DNA of 64,000 bases, taken from Mycolicibacillus parakoreensis. Its GTDB lineage: Bacteria; Actinomycetota; Actinomycetes; Mycobacteriales; Mycobacteriaceae. Below the pieces are notes generated by a model. The model was given only the letters and a program-made list of their open reading frames with translations, did not search any database and was not told the DNA's origin. Made by a program: the position numbers and the translations under genes. The stretch spans positions 3,286,001 through 3,350,000 of the forward strand of contig NZ_CP092365.1 of NCBI RefSeq assembly GCF_022370835.2, given 5' to 3'. Below are positions 38,618-47,021 of the stretch, piece by piece; the first letter of the stretch is position 1, and every line of letters starts with the position of its first letter.

Positions 38618-40219
38618 ATGAGCGATGAGCAGCTACGCAACCCCGTCCACACCGGGCACCTGCTGGCCGGCGCCCTGCAGCGCCACCGCGACAAGCCGCT
38701 GTTGTTCCTCGGGGAGACCACGCTGACCGGCGGAGAGCTGGCCGACCGGATCAGCCGGTACGTGCAGGCGTTCGAGGCGGTCGGCGCCGGCACCGGCTCG
38801 GCGGTGGCGCTGCTGTCGCTGAACCGCCCGGAGGTGCTGATGATCATCGGCGCCGGCCAGACCCAGGGCTATCGGCGCACCGCGCTGCACCCGCTGGGCT
38901 CGCTCGACGACCACGCCTATGTGCTGGCCGACGCGGGGATCAGCTCGCTGATCATCGACCCCACCCCGGCGTTCGTGGAGCGCGCGGTCGGTCTGCTCGA
39001 GCGCGTCGCCTCGCTGCGCCAGATCCTCACCCTCGGCCCGGTGCCCGCGGAGCTGGCGGAGGTCGGCGTGGATCTGACCGCCGAGGCGGCGAAGTATCCG
39101 GCGCGCCCGCTCAGCGTCGCCGACCTGCCGCCCGATCACATCGGCGGGCTGACCTACACCGGCGGCACCACCGGCAAACCCAAGGGCGTCATCGGCACGG
39201 TCGGGGCGATCACCGCGATGACCACGATCCAGCTCGCCGAGTGGGAGTGGCCGGCGAACCCGAAGTTTTTGATGTGCACCCCGCTGTCGCACGCCGGGGC
39301 GGCGTTTTTCACTCCCACCGTGGTCAAGGGCGGCCAGATGGTGGTGGTGCCCAAATTCGATCCGGGTGAGATCCTGCGGATCATCGAGGAGCAGCGGATC
39401 ACCGCCACGATGCTGGTCCCGTCGATGCTCTACGCGTTGCTCGACCACCCCGACTCGCGCACCCGCGATCTGTCATCGCTGGAGACGGTGTACTACGGCG
39501 CCTCGGCGATCAACCCGGTGCGCCTGGCCGAGGCGATCGAGCGGTTCGGCCCGATCTTCGCGCAGTACTACGGTCAGTCCGAGGCCCCCATGGTGATCAG
39601 CTATCTGGCCAAGGCCGACCACGACGAGAAGCGCCTGTCCTCCTGCGGGCGGCCCACCCTGTTCGCGCGCACCGCGCTGCTCGGCGAGGACGGCGCCCCG
39701 GTGGCCCCCGGTGAACCGGGCGAGATCTGTGTGGCCGGCCCGCTGCTGGCCGGCGGGTACTGGAACCTGCCGGAGGCCACCGCCGAGACGTTCCGCGACG
39801 GCTGGCTGCACACCGGCGACATGGCCCGCGAGGACCCCGACGGCTTCTGGTTCATCGTCGACCGGGTCAAGGACATGATCGTCACCGGCGGGTTCAACGT
39901 GTTCCCCCGCGAGATCGAAGACGTCATCGCCGAGCATCCGGCGATCGCGCAGGTCTGCGTGGTCGGCGCCCCCGACGACAAATGGGGGGAGGCGGTGACC
40001 GCGGTGGTGGTGCTGCGCTCCGACGCCGCCGGTGACGAGGCGGCGGTGGCGACCATGACCGCCGAGATCCAGGCCGCGGTCAAGGACCGCAAGGGCTCGG
40101 TGCACTCCCCCAAGCAGGTGGTGGTCGTCGACGCGCTGCCGCTGACCGGGCTGGGCAAACCCGACAAGAAGGCCGTGCGCGCCCGCTTCTGGGAGGGCAC
40201 CGGCCGCGCCGTGGGCTGA
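38618..40219 (+). CDS. fadD8: Fatty-acyl-CoA synthetase FadD8
   Basis: The 533-residue ANL-superfamily enzyme activates a carboxylate with ATP and CoA. The phosphate loop YTGGTTGKPKG lies near residue 183, YYGQSEAPM is the A5 motif, LHTGDMAREDPDGF and VDRVKDMIVTGGFNVFPREIE the hinge, and GLGKPDKKAVR holds the catalytic Lys near the end. It corresponds to Rv0551c. The VapBC3 genes that follow in M. tuberculosis are missing. Substrate is not shown; the KstR-type site hints at sterol or lipid catabolism. Confidence 0.92.
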   Translation: MSDEQLRNPVHTGHLLAGALQRHRDKPLLFLGETTLTGGELADRISRYVQAFEAVGAGTGSAVALLSLNRPEVLMIIGAGQTQGYRRTALHPLGSLDDHAYVLADAGISSLIIDPTPAFVERAVGLLERVASLRQILTLGPVPAELAEVGVDLTAEAAKYPARPLSVADLPPDHIGGLTYTGGTTGKPKGVIGTVGAITAMTTIQLAEWEWPANPKFLMCTPLSHAGAAFFTPTVVKGGQMVVVPKFDPGEILRIIEEQRITATMLVPSMLYALLDHPDSRTRDLSSLETVYYGASAINPVRLAEAIERFGPIFAQYYGQSEAPMVISYLAKADHDEKRLSSCGRPTLFARTALLGEDGAPVAPGEPGEICVAGPLLAGGYWNLPEATAETFRDGWLHTGDMAREDPDGFWFIVDRVKDMIVTGGFNVFPREIEDVIAEHPAIAQVCVVGAPDDKWGEAVTAVVVLRSDAAGDEAAVATMTAEIQAAVKDRKGSVHSPKQVVVVDALPLTGLGKPDKKAVRARFWEGTGRAVG

Positions 40220-40267
40220 GCGCAGCCGCCGGGGCGCCCGGCGGCGGGCCCATACCGGCGGTGCTGA

Positions 40268-40340
40268 CTGAGATCGACGCCCCAGCGGACATGGACCCCC
40301 GTATAGCGGGGCCGTGTGTCCGCTGAGGCGTCGATCTCAG
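40268..40340. repeat. Large near-perfect inverted repeat (24-base arms)
   Basis: Arms at 40268-40291 and 40317-40340 are complementary at 23 of 24 positions. The loop holds a smaller stem CCCCG (40297-40301) / CGGGG (40307-40311) around TATAG. It lies between fadD8 and menB, which read the same way. There is no T-run, so it is not a classic terminator; a mobile palindromic element or a stable RNA hairpin is possible. Confidence 0.75.
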
Positions 40341-40390
40341 CAGTGACCCCGGGTATCGGCGCCCGCACCACGCGGCTGCGCGGCGGCGCG

Positions 40391-40450
40391 GGGCTCGCCG
40401 AACGGGCGCGGGGCTCGCCGAACGCCCGTGGGGGGCGCCGAACGCCCGTG
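40391..40450 (+). repeat. Three tandem 20-base repeats upstream of menB
   Basis: Units start at 40391, 40411 and 40431 and share gccgaacg(c/g)(c/g)cg. The third ends directly before the menB -10 element TAGCGT at 40451. They may be part of the menB promoter region. Apart from these repeats and the inverted repeat, the 40220-40464 gap shows nothing. Confidence 0.65.
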
Positions 40451-40456
40451 TAGCGT
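40451..40456 (+). promoter_or_regulatory. -10 element (TAGCGT) of menB
   Basis: TAGCGT is followed by eight bases and the menB GTG, consistent with a leaderless mRNA. Confidence 0.5.
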
Positions 40457-40464
40457 CGACCGCT

Positions 40465-41379
40465 GTGAGCGACACCCCCTTTGACCCCGCCCTCTGGGAG
40501 CCGGTGGCCGGGTTCACCGACCTGACCGACATCACCTATCACCGCCATGTCGTCGACGGCGCGCCGCAGCCGACGGTGCGGGTGGCCTTCGACCGCCCCG
40601 AGGTGCGCAACGCGTTCCGCCCGCACACCGTCGACGAGCTCTACCGCGCACTCGATCACGCCCGGATGTCCGCCGATGTCGGGGTGGTGTTGCTCACCGG
40701 CAACGGCCCCTCGGCCAAGGACGGCGGCTGGGCGTTCTGCTCCGGCGGCGACCAGCGCATCCGCGGCCGCACCGGCTACCGCTACGCCGCCGGGGAGACC
40801 GCCGACACCGTCGATGCCGCCCGCGCCGGCCGGCTGCACATCCTGGAGGTGCAGCGGCTGATCCGGTTCATGCCCAAACCGGTGATCGCCCTGGTCAACG
40901 GCTGGGCGGCCGGCGGGGGCCACAGCCTGCACGTGGTCTGCGACCTGACGCTGGCCAGCCGCGAGCACGCCCGGTTCAAACAGACCGACGCCGATGTGGG
41001 CAGCTTCGACGGCGGCTACGGCAGCGCCTACCTGGCGCGGCAGGTGGGCCAGAAGTTCGCCCGCGAGATCTTCTTTTTAGGCCGGGCCTACAGCGCCGAG
41101 CAGATGCACCACATGGGCGCGGTCAACGCGGTCATCGACCACGGCGAGCTGGAGCGCGTGGCGTTGGAGTGGGCCGGCGAGATCAACGCGAAATCCCCGC
41201 AGGCGCAGCGCATGCTGAAGTTCGCGTTCAACCTGCTCGATGACGGCCTGGTCGGCCAGCAGCTCTTCGCCGGGGAGGCCACCCGGCTGGCCTACATGAC
41301 CGACGAGGCCGTCGAGGGCCGGGATGCGTTTTTGGAGAAACGCGACCCCGATTGGAGCGCGTTCCCGCGCTACTTCTGA
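40465..41379 (+). CDS. menB: 1,4-Dihydroxy-2-naphthoyl-CoA synthase
   Basis: The 304-residue crotonase-fold enzyme closes the second ring of the naphthoquinone. FCSGGDQRIRG (91-101) and the oxyanion GWAAGGGHSLHVVCD precede the active-site SFDGGYGS with Asp182 and Ser187. The C-terminal RDPDWSAFPRYF is typical of MenB. It matches Rv0548c. It is separated from menD/menC by strand but clearly part of the same pathway. Confidence 0.96.
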   Translation: MSDTPFDPALWEPVAGFTDLTDITYHRHVVDGAPQPTVRVAFDRPEVRNAFRPHTVDELYRALDHARMSADVGVVLLTGNGPSAKDGGWAFCSGGDQRIRGRTGYRYAAGETADTVDAARAGRLHILEVQRLIRFMPKPVIALVNGWAAGGGHSLHVVCDLTLASREHARFKQTDADVGSFDGGYGSAYLARQVGQKFAREIFFLGRAYSAEQMHHMGAVNAVIDHGELERVALEWAGEINAKSPQAQRMLKFAFNLLDDGLVGQQLFAGEATRLAYMTDEAVEGRDAFLEKRDPDWSAFPRYF

Positions 41380-41396
41380 GCGCTACTTCCGAGCGC

Positions 41397-41969
41397 TCAG
41401 CGCCCGCGGTGCGCCACGTTGCCGCCCGAGCGCGCCGCCGGCGAGCGCGGCGGCGACGGGGGCGGCAGGCGCTGGTACTGGTTGCCCGGCTGCGGTGCGG
41501 TGTGCGGCGGCGGGTCGGCCTGGATCAGCGCGTTGAGTTCGGCCGCGGCGGCGTCGGCGATCGCGGCGCGCTCGGCCTCCAGCCGTTCGGCCTCGGCCTT
41601 GAGGTCGTCGAGTTCGGCGGAGAGCCGGTCCTGCTCGCCGCTCAGCCGGGCGCCCTCGGCGTTGATCCGGTCGGCCACCGCCGGCGGCGCGGTCCGGTTG
41701 GGGTAGGAGTCGACGGTGGCGTTGTGCTCGTCGATGCGACGCAGCAGGTCGTCGGTGCGCTCCTTGAAATCGCCGAGTTTGATGTTGAGCTCGGCCAACG
41801 CCGTGTTGTAGACCACGATGCGCGAGCTGAGCTCGGCGGAGTAGCGCGGATCGGGGTCGAACGGGGTCGGGTCGGCGCCGACCGCCGGGCTGGCGATCAG
41901 CGACGCCAGCAGCGCCGCCAGCGTGACCACGGCGAGCCGCGCACGGCGCCGCACCCCGAGCGGGGTCAT
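41397..41969 (-). CDS. Secreted coiled-coil protein
   Basis: The 190-residue protein has a signal peptide (about 9-31, cleavage near AVGA) and a long helical heptad region (about 45-145: LSSRIVVYNTALAELNIKL and RLSAELDDLKAEAERLEAE). The C-terminal tail is Pro-rich. I do not recognise the family. It shares 4 bases with the upstream lipoprotein gene, so the two are probably made together at the cell surface. Confidence 0.75.
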   Translation of the reverse strand: MTPLGVRRRARLAVVTLAALLASLIASPAVGADPTPFDPDPRYSAELSSRIVVYNTALAELNIKLGDFKERTDDLLRRIDEHNATVDSYPNRTAPPAVADRINAEGARLSGEQDRLSAELDDLKAEAERLEAERAAIADAAAAELNALIQADPPPHTAPQPGNQYQRLPPPSPPRSPAARSGGNVAHRGR

Positions 41970-42631
41970 CGGTCGGCTACGTTCGCCGCCACCTGCTCGG
42001 CGAGGGCGGTGGCCGCCGGCCGGCCGTTGCCGACCTGGCAGACCGCGCTTTGCACCACCCACGCCCCGGTCAGCCGCGCCTCACGGAAACAGGACCAGTT
42101 GTGGCTGCCGTCCTGCGCGGCGGTCCAGCGCGCCGCGGTCTGGTCGGGCTCCCCGTCGAAGTGGAACGTCCACGTCGAGGTCGACTCGTCGAGCGCGTCG
42201 GTGGCCGTGGCCCGCGTGTCCCCGGTGCAGTCGCGCACCCCGGCGACCAGCGCGTCGAAGACCGTCCGCGCGGCCGCCTCGTCGGGGTATTTCCCGGCGG
42301 TCTGGGTCACCGAGTGATCCCAGTAGTCGGCGGCCTCCTGCATGGTGACCAGGTGATACTGCGTCCAGCCGGGGGTGTAGACCGCGGTCGTCGACGGCCC
42401 GGCGGCCACCGCGCAGTCCTTGGGGTCGACCGTGACCGGTTCCGGCGGGGCCACGTCGGCGGTGGTGTTGGCCAACTCGGCGCCGACCAGCTCACCGACC
42501 TCGGTGGCGCCGACCGCCAGGGCCGGGACGGCCTTGACCGCCGTGCCGTCCACCAGGTGGGTGCACCCGGCGCTCAACGCCAGCGCCACCACCGCGGGAA
42601 TCGGCCAGCCCCAGCGTGCGCGGTCTCGCAT
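41966..42631 (-). CDS. Lipoprotein with PknH-like sensor domain
   Basis: The 221-residue protein has a lipobox LSAGC near residue 23. The rest resembles the PknH-type extracellular sensor domain: paired Cys (DCAVAAG and DCTGDT, NWSCFRE, AVCQVGNG), YWDHSVTQTA and a Trp-rich centre. Such lipoproteins (LpqA/LppH type) may bind ligands for a kinase elsewhere. The ATG has TACCAT seven bases upstream. Confidence 0.82.
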   Translation of the reverse strand: MRDRARWGWPIPAVVALALSAGCTHLVDGTAVKAVPALAVGATEVGELVGAELANTTADVAPPEPVTVDPKDCAVAAGPSTTAVYTPGWTQYHLVTMQEAADYWDHSVTQTAGKYPDEAAARTVFDALVAGVRDCTGDTRATATDALDESTSTWTFHFDGEPDQTAARWTAAQDGSHNWSCFREARLTGAWVVQSAVCQVGNGRPAATALAEQVAANVADR

Positions 42632-42638
42632 CCGCCCG

Positions 42639-42644
42639 ATGGTA
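42639..42644 (-). promoter_or_regulatory. -10 element (TACCAT) of the lipoprotein operon
   Basis: TACCAT on the minus strand is followed by seven bases and the ATG, so a leaderless start is likely. Confidence 0.5.
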
Positions 42645-42706
42645 GCGGCGCGCGCGGCCGGGCGGGCCGAAGTTCCCGACCGCTTTCCGCGCCCGGCCGG
42701 CGCGGC

Positions 42707-42712
42707 TAGAGT
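42707..42712 (+). promoter_or_regulatory. -10 element (TAGAGT) of the TetR gene
   Basis: TAGAGT is six bases before the GTG, predicting leaderless mRNA. Confidence 0.5.
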
Positions 42713-42718
42713 CGCGAT

Positions 42719-43285
42719 GTGCCCAGGATCAGCGCCTCCTCCGTCGGGGAACACCGCGAGCAGATCCAGCAGCGCATCTTCGACGCGTTCGCCACCCTGA
42801 TGGCCGAGCAGAGTTTCGACGCCATCACGATGGCGCGCCTGGCCGCCGAGGCCGGGCTGGGCCGCACCGCGATCTACCACCACTTCCCCAGCAAGGAGGC
42901 GGTGGTGGTGGCGTTCGCCTCCCAGGAGACCAGCCGCTACATCACCGGGCTGACCGAGGTGCTCGCCGACGTCGACGACCCGGTGGAGCGGCTGCGTCTC
43001 TACATCCGCCACCAGGTCGACGCCGGGGAGAAGTTCCACATGGGGCTGGGCCGCCAGCTCTACGGTGCGCTCTCCCAGGAGACGATGGGCGCGATCCGCG
43101 ACCACGTCGCCGCGATCGAGGCGGTGCTGCGCGAGATCCTGGCCCGCGGGGTCGCCGCCGGGCGGTTCACCGTCGACGACGAGGCCGCCACCATGTCGCT
43201 GATCCACGCCTGCCTGGCGCCGCGGGACCTGCCGGCCGACCTCGTCGAACGCTTCGTGGTGCGTGCGCTCGGCGCGACCCCGTAA
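42719..43285 (+). CDS. TetR-family transcriptional regulator
   Basis: The 188-residue protein has an N-terminal TetR helix-turn-helix (ITMARLAAEAGLGRTAIYHHF, about 37-57) and a helical ligand domain. It stands 98 bases upstream of the haem oxygenase gene on the same strand, and two TGACA-TGTCA palindromes lie in that gap. It is therefore the best candidate to repress the oxygenase, perhaps responding to haem; this is inference. Confidence 0.9.
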   Translation: MPRISASSVGEHREQIQQRIFDAFATLMAEQSFDAITMARLAAEAGLGRTAIYHHFPSKEAVVVAFASQETSRYITGLTEVLADVDDPVERLRLYIRHQVDAGEKFHMGLGRQLYGALSQETMGAIRDHVAAIEAVLREILARGVAAGRFTVDDEAATMSLIHACLAPRDLPADLVERFVVRALGATP

Positions 43286-43315
43286 CGGCCGGGCGCCGGG
43301 CCCGCGGGGACGGCA

Positions 43316-43360
43316 TTGACGGGATTGACAAGTTGTCAGTATGATTTTGACATCTTGTCA
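43316..43360 (+). promoter_or_regulatory. Haem oxygenase promoter with two palindromic operators
   Basis: TTGACG (43316-43321) and TATGAT (43340-43345) form a good promoter with 18 bases between. The palindrome TGACAAGTTGTCA (43326-43338) fills the spacer, and TGACATCTTGTCA (43348-43360) lies just after the -10 element. Their centres are 22 bases apart, two helical turns. Confidence 0.75.
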
Positions 43361-43383
43361 CCCACCTTGCGGTCTGGAGCCCC

Positions 43384-44040
43384 ATGCTGAACACCCTCGA
43401 CGTCACCCGCCCGTTGTCGGTCGCGATGCGAGAGGGGACCACCGCCGAGCACGACGCCGCCGAGCACTCGCGGTTCATGTCCGCGCTGCTGGCCGGGCGG
43501 GTCAACGCCGACGGCTACCGCGACTATCTGCGTCGGCTGCGGATGGTCTACGTCGCCCTGGAGGACACCGTGCGCGCCCACCGCGCAGACCCGCTGGTCG
43601 CCGCGGTCTACGATCCCGCGCTGGAGCGCCGGGCCGCGATCGACGCCGACCTGCGACACTGGGACCCGCAGGCCGACCCGGCGACCCCGGTGGACTCGCC
43701 GGCCGCCGCCGCCTACCGCGACCGGATCGTCGGCGCCGACTGGGGTGGGGCGCTGGTCGCCCACCACTACACCCGCTACCTCGGTGATCTCTCCGGCGGG
43801 CTGGCGATCGGCAGGATCTTGGGCCGCGCCTTCGGCCTCGCCGACGGCGCCGGGCTGGCCTTCTACGCGTTCTCGATGCGCCCCAAGCCGTACAAGGACG
43901 GCTACCGGGCCCGCCTCGACGGGCTGGGGCTCGACGCCCAGCAGGTGGACCGCGCGGTCGCCGAGGTGAAGACGGCGTTCACGCTCAACCAGCGGCTGTT
44001 CGCCGAGCTCGGTGCGAACCTGGATCAGTACCGGCGCTGA
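43384..44040 (+). CDS. Haem oxygenase (HmuO/HO-1 type)
   Basis: The 218-residue enzyme opens haem to biliverdin, CO and iron. The proximal haem ligand is His23 in TTAEHDAAEHSRFM, and the distal helix is HHYTRYLGDLSGG. The C-terminal ALNQRLF-like part FTLNQRLFAELG completes the fold. GGAG lies before the ATG. It is not part of the M. tuberculosis men locus as I recall, so it is an added gene for iron supply. Confidence 0.93.
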   Translation: MLNTLDVTRPLSVAMREGTTAEHDAAEHSRFMSALLAGRVNADGYRDYLRRLRMVYVALEDTVRAHRADPLVAAVYDPALERRAAIDADLRHWDPQADPATPVDSPAAAAYRDRIVGADWGGALVAHHYTRYLGDLSGGLAIGRILGRAFGLADGAGLAFYAFSMRPKPYKDGYRARLDGLGLDAQQVDRAVAEVKTAFTLNQRLFAELGANLDQYRR

Positions 44041-44047
44041 CGGTCCC

Positions 44048-44053
44048 TAGACT
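44048..44053 (+). promoter_or_regulatory. -10 element (TAGACT) of the SDR gene
   Basis: TAGACT is followed by seven bases and a GTG, eight bases after the haem oxygenase stop. Confidence 0.55.
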
Positions 44054-44060
44054 GCCCGGG

Positions 44061-44948
44061 GTGACGAGAAATCCGCTGCGCCGCCTCACCGACCCGTTCA
44101 TGCTCGCCGCGATGCGGCCCCCCCTGGCCCCGCAGCTGCGGCTGCACAACCCCGCCGCGCACCCGGTGGACCTGGCCGGAAAACGGGTGCTGCTGACCGG
44201 CGCCTCGTCGGGGATCGGGGAGGCCGCCGCCGAGCAGTTCGCCGCCCAGGGCGCCACGGTGATCGCGGTGGCCCGCCGCCGCGACCTGCTCGAGCAGGTG
44301 AGCGCCCGGATCACCGCCGCCGGCGGGGACGCCGCCGCGATCGACGCGGACCTGTCGGACATGGCCGCCATCGACGCCCTGGTCGACGACGTCACCGACC
44401 GGTTCGGCGGGGTGGACGTCCTGGTCAACAACGCCGGGCGGTCGATCCGCCGCCCGCTGGAGCAGTCCCTGGAGCGCTGGCACGACGTGGAACGCACGAT
44501 GGTACTCAACTACTACGCGCCGCTGCGGCTGGTGCGCGGGCTGGCGCCGGGCATGCGCGACCGCGGCGACGGCCACATCATCAACGTCGCCACCTGGGGA
44601 GTGATGACCGAGGCGTCCCCGATGTTCGGGGTGTACAACGCCTCCAAGGCGGCGCTGGCCGCGGTGAGCCGGGTGATGGAGACCGAGTGGGGCCGGCTCG
44701 GGGTGCACTCCACCGCGCTGTTCTACCCGCTGGTCGCCACCCCGATGATCGCGCCGACCAAACAGTTCGCCGACCGGGCCGCTCTGAGCGCCGAGGAGGC
44801 CGCCGCCTGGATGGTCACCGCCGCACGCACCCGCCCGGTGCGGATCGCCCCCCGGCTGGCGGTGGGGATGCGGGCGTTGGACGTGGTCGGCCCCAGCTGG
44901 GTCAACGCACTGCTCAAAGGACAGCCGGAGAGCCGTCCGGGCACCTGA
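44061..44948 (+). CDS. Short-chain dehydrogenase/reductase
   Basis: The 295-residue oxidoreductase has the cofactor loop LLTGASSGIGEAAA near residue 50, NNAGRS, and the catalytic YNASK with Ser nearby. It corresponds to Rv0547c. The N-terminal 40 residues precede the Rossmann fold. The substrate is unknown. The glyoxalase-like gene follows 13 bases later, so they are likely one operon. Confidence 0.9.
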   Translation: MTRNPLRRLTDPFMLAAMRPPLAPQLRLHNPAAHPVDLAGKRVLLTGASSGIGEAAAEQFAAQGATVIAVARRRDLLEQVSARITAAGGDAAAIDADLSDMAAIDALVDDVTDRFGGVDVLVNNAGRSIRRPLEQSLERWHDVERTMVLNYYAPLRLVRGLAPGMRDRGDGHIINVATWGVMTEASPMFGVYNASKAALAAVSRVMETEWGRLGVHSTALFYPLVATPMIAPTKQFADRAALSAEEAAAWMVTAARTRPVRIAPRLAVGMRALDVVGPSWVNALLKGQPESRPGT

Positions 44949-44961
44949 CGGGAGGACACCG

Positions 44962-45357
44962 ATGGAGATTCTGGCCAGCCGGGTGCTGTTTCGCCCCCGC
45001 GACTACCGGCGTTCACTGCGGTTCTACCGCGACGAACTCGGGTTGGCGATCGCCCGCGACTACGGCGCCGGCACCGTGTTCTACGCCGGCCAGTCGCTGA
45101 TCGAACTGGCCGGTCACGGCGACCCGCCGCTCGGAACGCCCCCGTTTGCCGGCGCGCTGTGGCTGCAGGTCCGCGACGTGCGCGCCACCCAGGCCGACCT
45201 GGAGGCTCGCGGGGTGGCGATCGCCCGGGAGGCCCGACGCGAACCGTGGGGGCTGCACGAGATGCACGTCACCGACCCCGACGGGATCACCCTGATCTTC
45301 GTGCAGATACCCGAGGAGCATCCGCTGCGGCGCGACTCCAGGTTAACCGCGGGGTAA
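44962..45357 (+). CDS. Glyoxalase/bleomycin-resistance (VOC) family protein
   Basis: The 131-residue protein has two beta-alpha-beta-beta modules: SRVLFRPRDYRRSLRFYRDEL and LWLQVRDVRATQADLEARG, with HEMHVTDPDGITLIFVQ at the end. Putative metal ligands include His and Glu in that strand. It corresponds to Rv0546c. GGGAGGA precedes the ATG. The reaction is unknown. Confidence 0.88.
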   Translation: MEILASRVLFRPRDYRRSLRFYRDELGLAIARDYGAGTVFYAGQSLIELAGHGDPPLGTPPFAGALWLQVRDVRATQADLEARGVAIAREARREPWGLHEMHVTDPDGITLIFVQIPEEHPLRRDSRLTAG

Positions 45358-45442
45358 CATCGGGCAACGAATCGGCACACGCCCTTCGCTTTTGCTCGGT
45401 TTTGTTCGACTTTGAGCCCCGCCTACCCGCAGAATTGAGCCC

Positions 45443-46681
45443 GTGAGTCTCGAGCTGTTCTTGTTGATCATCGTCGTGATCACGGCACTGGCCTTCGACT
45501 TCACCAACGGTTTTCACGACACCGGCAACGCGATGGCCACCTCGATCGCCAGCGGGGCGCTGACCCCCAAGGCGGCGGTCTCGCTGTCGGCGGTGCTCAA
45601 CCTGCTCGGCGCGTTTTTGTCCACCGCGGTGGCCGCGACCATCGCCAAGGGTCTGGTCGACGCGAACCTGGTCACCCTCGAGCTGCTCTTCGCCGGGCTG
45701 GTCGGCGGCATCGTGTGGAACCTGCTGACCTGGCTGCTGGGCATCCCGTCGAGTTCCTCCCATGCGCTGGTCGGCGGCATCATCGGCGCGATGATCGCCG
45801 CGGTCGGCGGCCACGGCGTGCTGTGGACCGGGGTGGTCTCGCTGGTGCTGGTGCCCGCCGTGGTCGCCGCCACCGTGGCGATCCTGGTCGCCGCCGTCGG
45901 CACCGCGCTGGTGCACCGCATCATCCGCGGCCTCGAGGAGAACCGCACCGAGCGGGGTTTCCGCCGCGGCCAGATCGGGTCGGCGGCGCTGGTGTCGCTG
46001 GCGCACGGCACCAACGACGCCCAGAAGACGATGGGCGTGATCTTTTTGGCGTTGATGTCCTACGGCGCGGTCTCCACCTCGGCGACGCTGCCGCCGCTGT
46101 GGGTGATCGTCGCCTGCGCCACCGCGATGGCCGCCGGCACCTACATGGGCGGCTGGCGCATCATCCGCACCCTGGGCAAGGGCCTGGTCGAGATCAAACC
46201 GCCGCAGGGCATGGCCGCCGAATCCGCGGCCGCCGCGGTCATCCTGCTCTCCAGCCACTTCGGCTACTCGCTGTCGACCACCCAGGTGGCCACCGGCTCG
46301 GTGCTCGGCAGCGGGGTCGGCAAGCCCGGCGCCCAGGTGCGCTGGGGGGTGGCCCGCCGGATGGTGACCGCCTGGCTGGTCACCCTGCCGCTGGCCGGGG
46401 TCGTCGGGGCCACCACCTATCTGCTGGTCGACGCGATCGGCGGCTATCTCGGGGTGATCCTGGGCTTCGCGCTGCTGGCGTCGGCGTCGCTGGCGATCTG
46501 GCTGCGCTCGCGGCGGGTGCGCATCGACCCCAGCAACGTCAACGACGACTGGGAGGGCAGCCTCACCGGCGGGATCGACCCCACCGCGGTGCCCGACGCC
46601 GCGCCGCTGCCGGGCGGCGGGGGCGCCGGGTTCGCCCCCGCCGAGCGTGCGCGCGCCCCCCGGCAGGTCGGCGCGCGGTGA
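45443..46681 (+). CDS. pitA: Low-affinity inorganic phosphate transporter
   Basis: The 412-residue PiT-family symporter has about ten helices and the two signature repeats DFTNGFHDTGNAMAT and LAHGTNDAQKTMGV. It takes up phosphate (or metal-phosphate) with protons. It matches Rv0545c. The stop overlaps the start of the next small membrane gene. Confidence 0.95.
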   Translation: MSLELFLLIIVVITALAFDFTNGFHDTGNAMATSIASGALTPKAAVSLSAVLNLLGAFLSTAVAATIAKGLVDANLVTLELLFAGLVGGIVWNLLTWLLGIPSSSSHALVGGIIGAMIAAVGGHGVLWTGVVSLVLVPAVVAATVAILVAAVGTALVHRIIRGLEENRTERGFRRGQIGSAALVSLAHGTNDAQKTMGVIFLALMSYGAVSTSATLPPLWVIVACATAMAAGTYMGGWRIIRTLGKGLVEIKPPQGMAAESAAAAVILLSSHFGYSLSTTQVATGSVLGSGVGKPGAQVRWGVARRMVTAWLVTLPLAGVVGATTYLLVDAIGGYLGVILGFALLASASLAIWLRSRRVRIDPSNVNDDWEGSLTGGIDPTAVPDAAPLPGGGGAGFAPAERARAPRQVGAR

Positions 46682-46965
46682 GCGCCTGGTTCGACTACAC
46701 CGCCACGCTGAAGATCCTGGCGTTCGGCGTGCTGGTCGGCGGTGCGCTGCCGGCGTTGTTCGCGGTCGGGGTGCGCCTGGGCGCCCCCGCTGCCGACGGG
46801 GCGCCCGGCCGCCGCCACCCGGTCTGGGTGGCGCTGAGCTGGGTGGTGTTCGCACTGGTGGCGGCCGCCGTCGTGGTCGGCGTGCTGTTCATCGCCCGCG
46901 ACTTCCTGGTCCACCGGTTCGGCTGGCACCTGCTGGGTGCCGATCCGGTCGGTGCGGGCACGTAG
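46678..46965 (+). CDS. Small membrane protein (Rv0544c-like)
   Basis: The 95-residue protein has two helices (about 9-32 and 48-72). GTGA joins it to pitA, so it is coexpressed and could be an accessory of the phosphate transporter; that is inference. No enzyme motif is visible. Confidence 0.82.
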   Translation: MSAWFDYTATLKILAFGVLVGGALPALFAVGVRLGAPAADGAPGRRHPVWVALSWVVFALVAAAVVVGVLFIARDFLVHRFGWHLLGADPVGAGT

Positions 46966-47021
46966 CATCGGGGGGATTGTGTGCCCGGGATATCGCGTGC
47001 CGTGGAGCGGGAGTTGACGCT

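Noticed and set aside
40268..40340. Rho-independent terminator of fadD8
   Set aside because: The stem is long and strong but has no following T-run, and the internal second stem is not typical.
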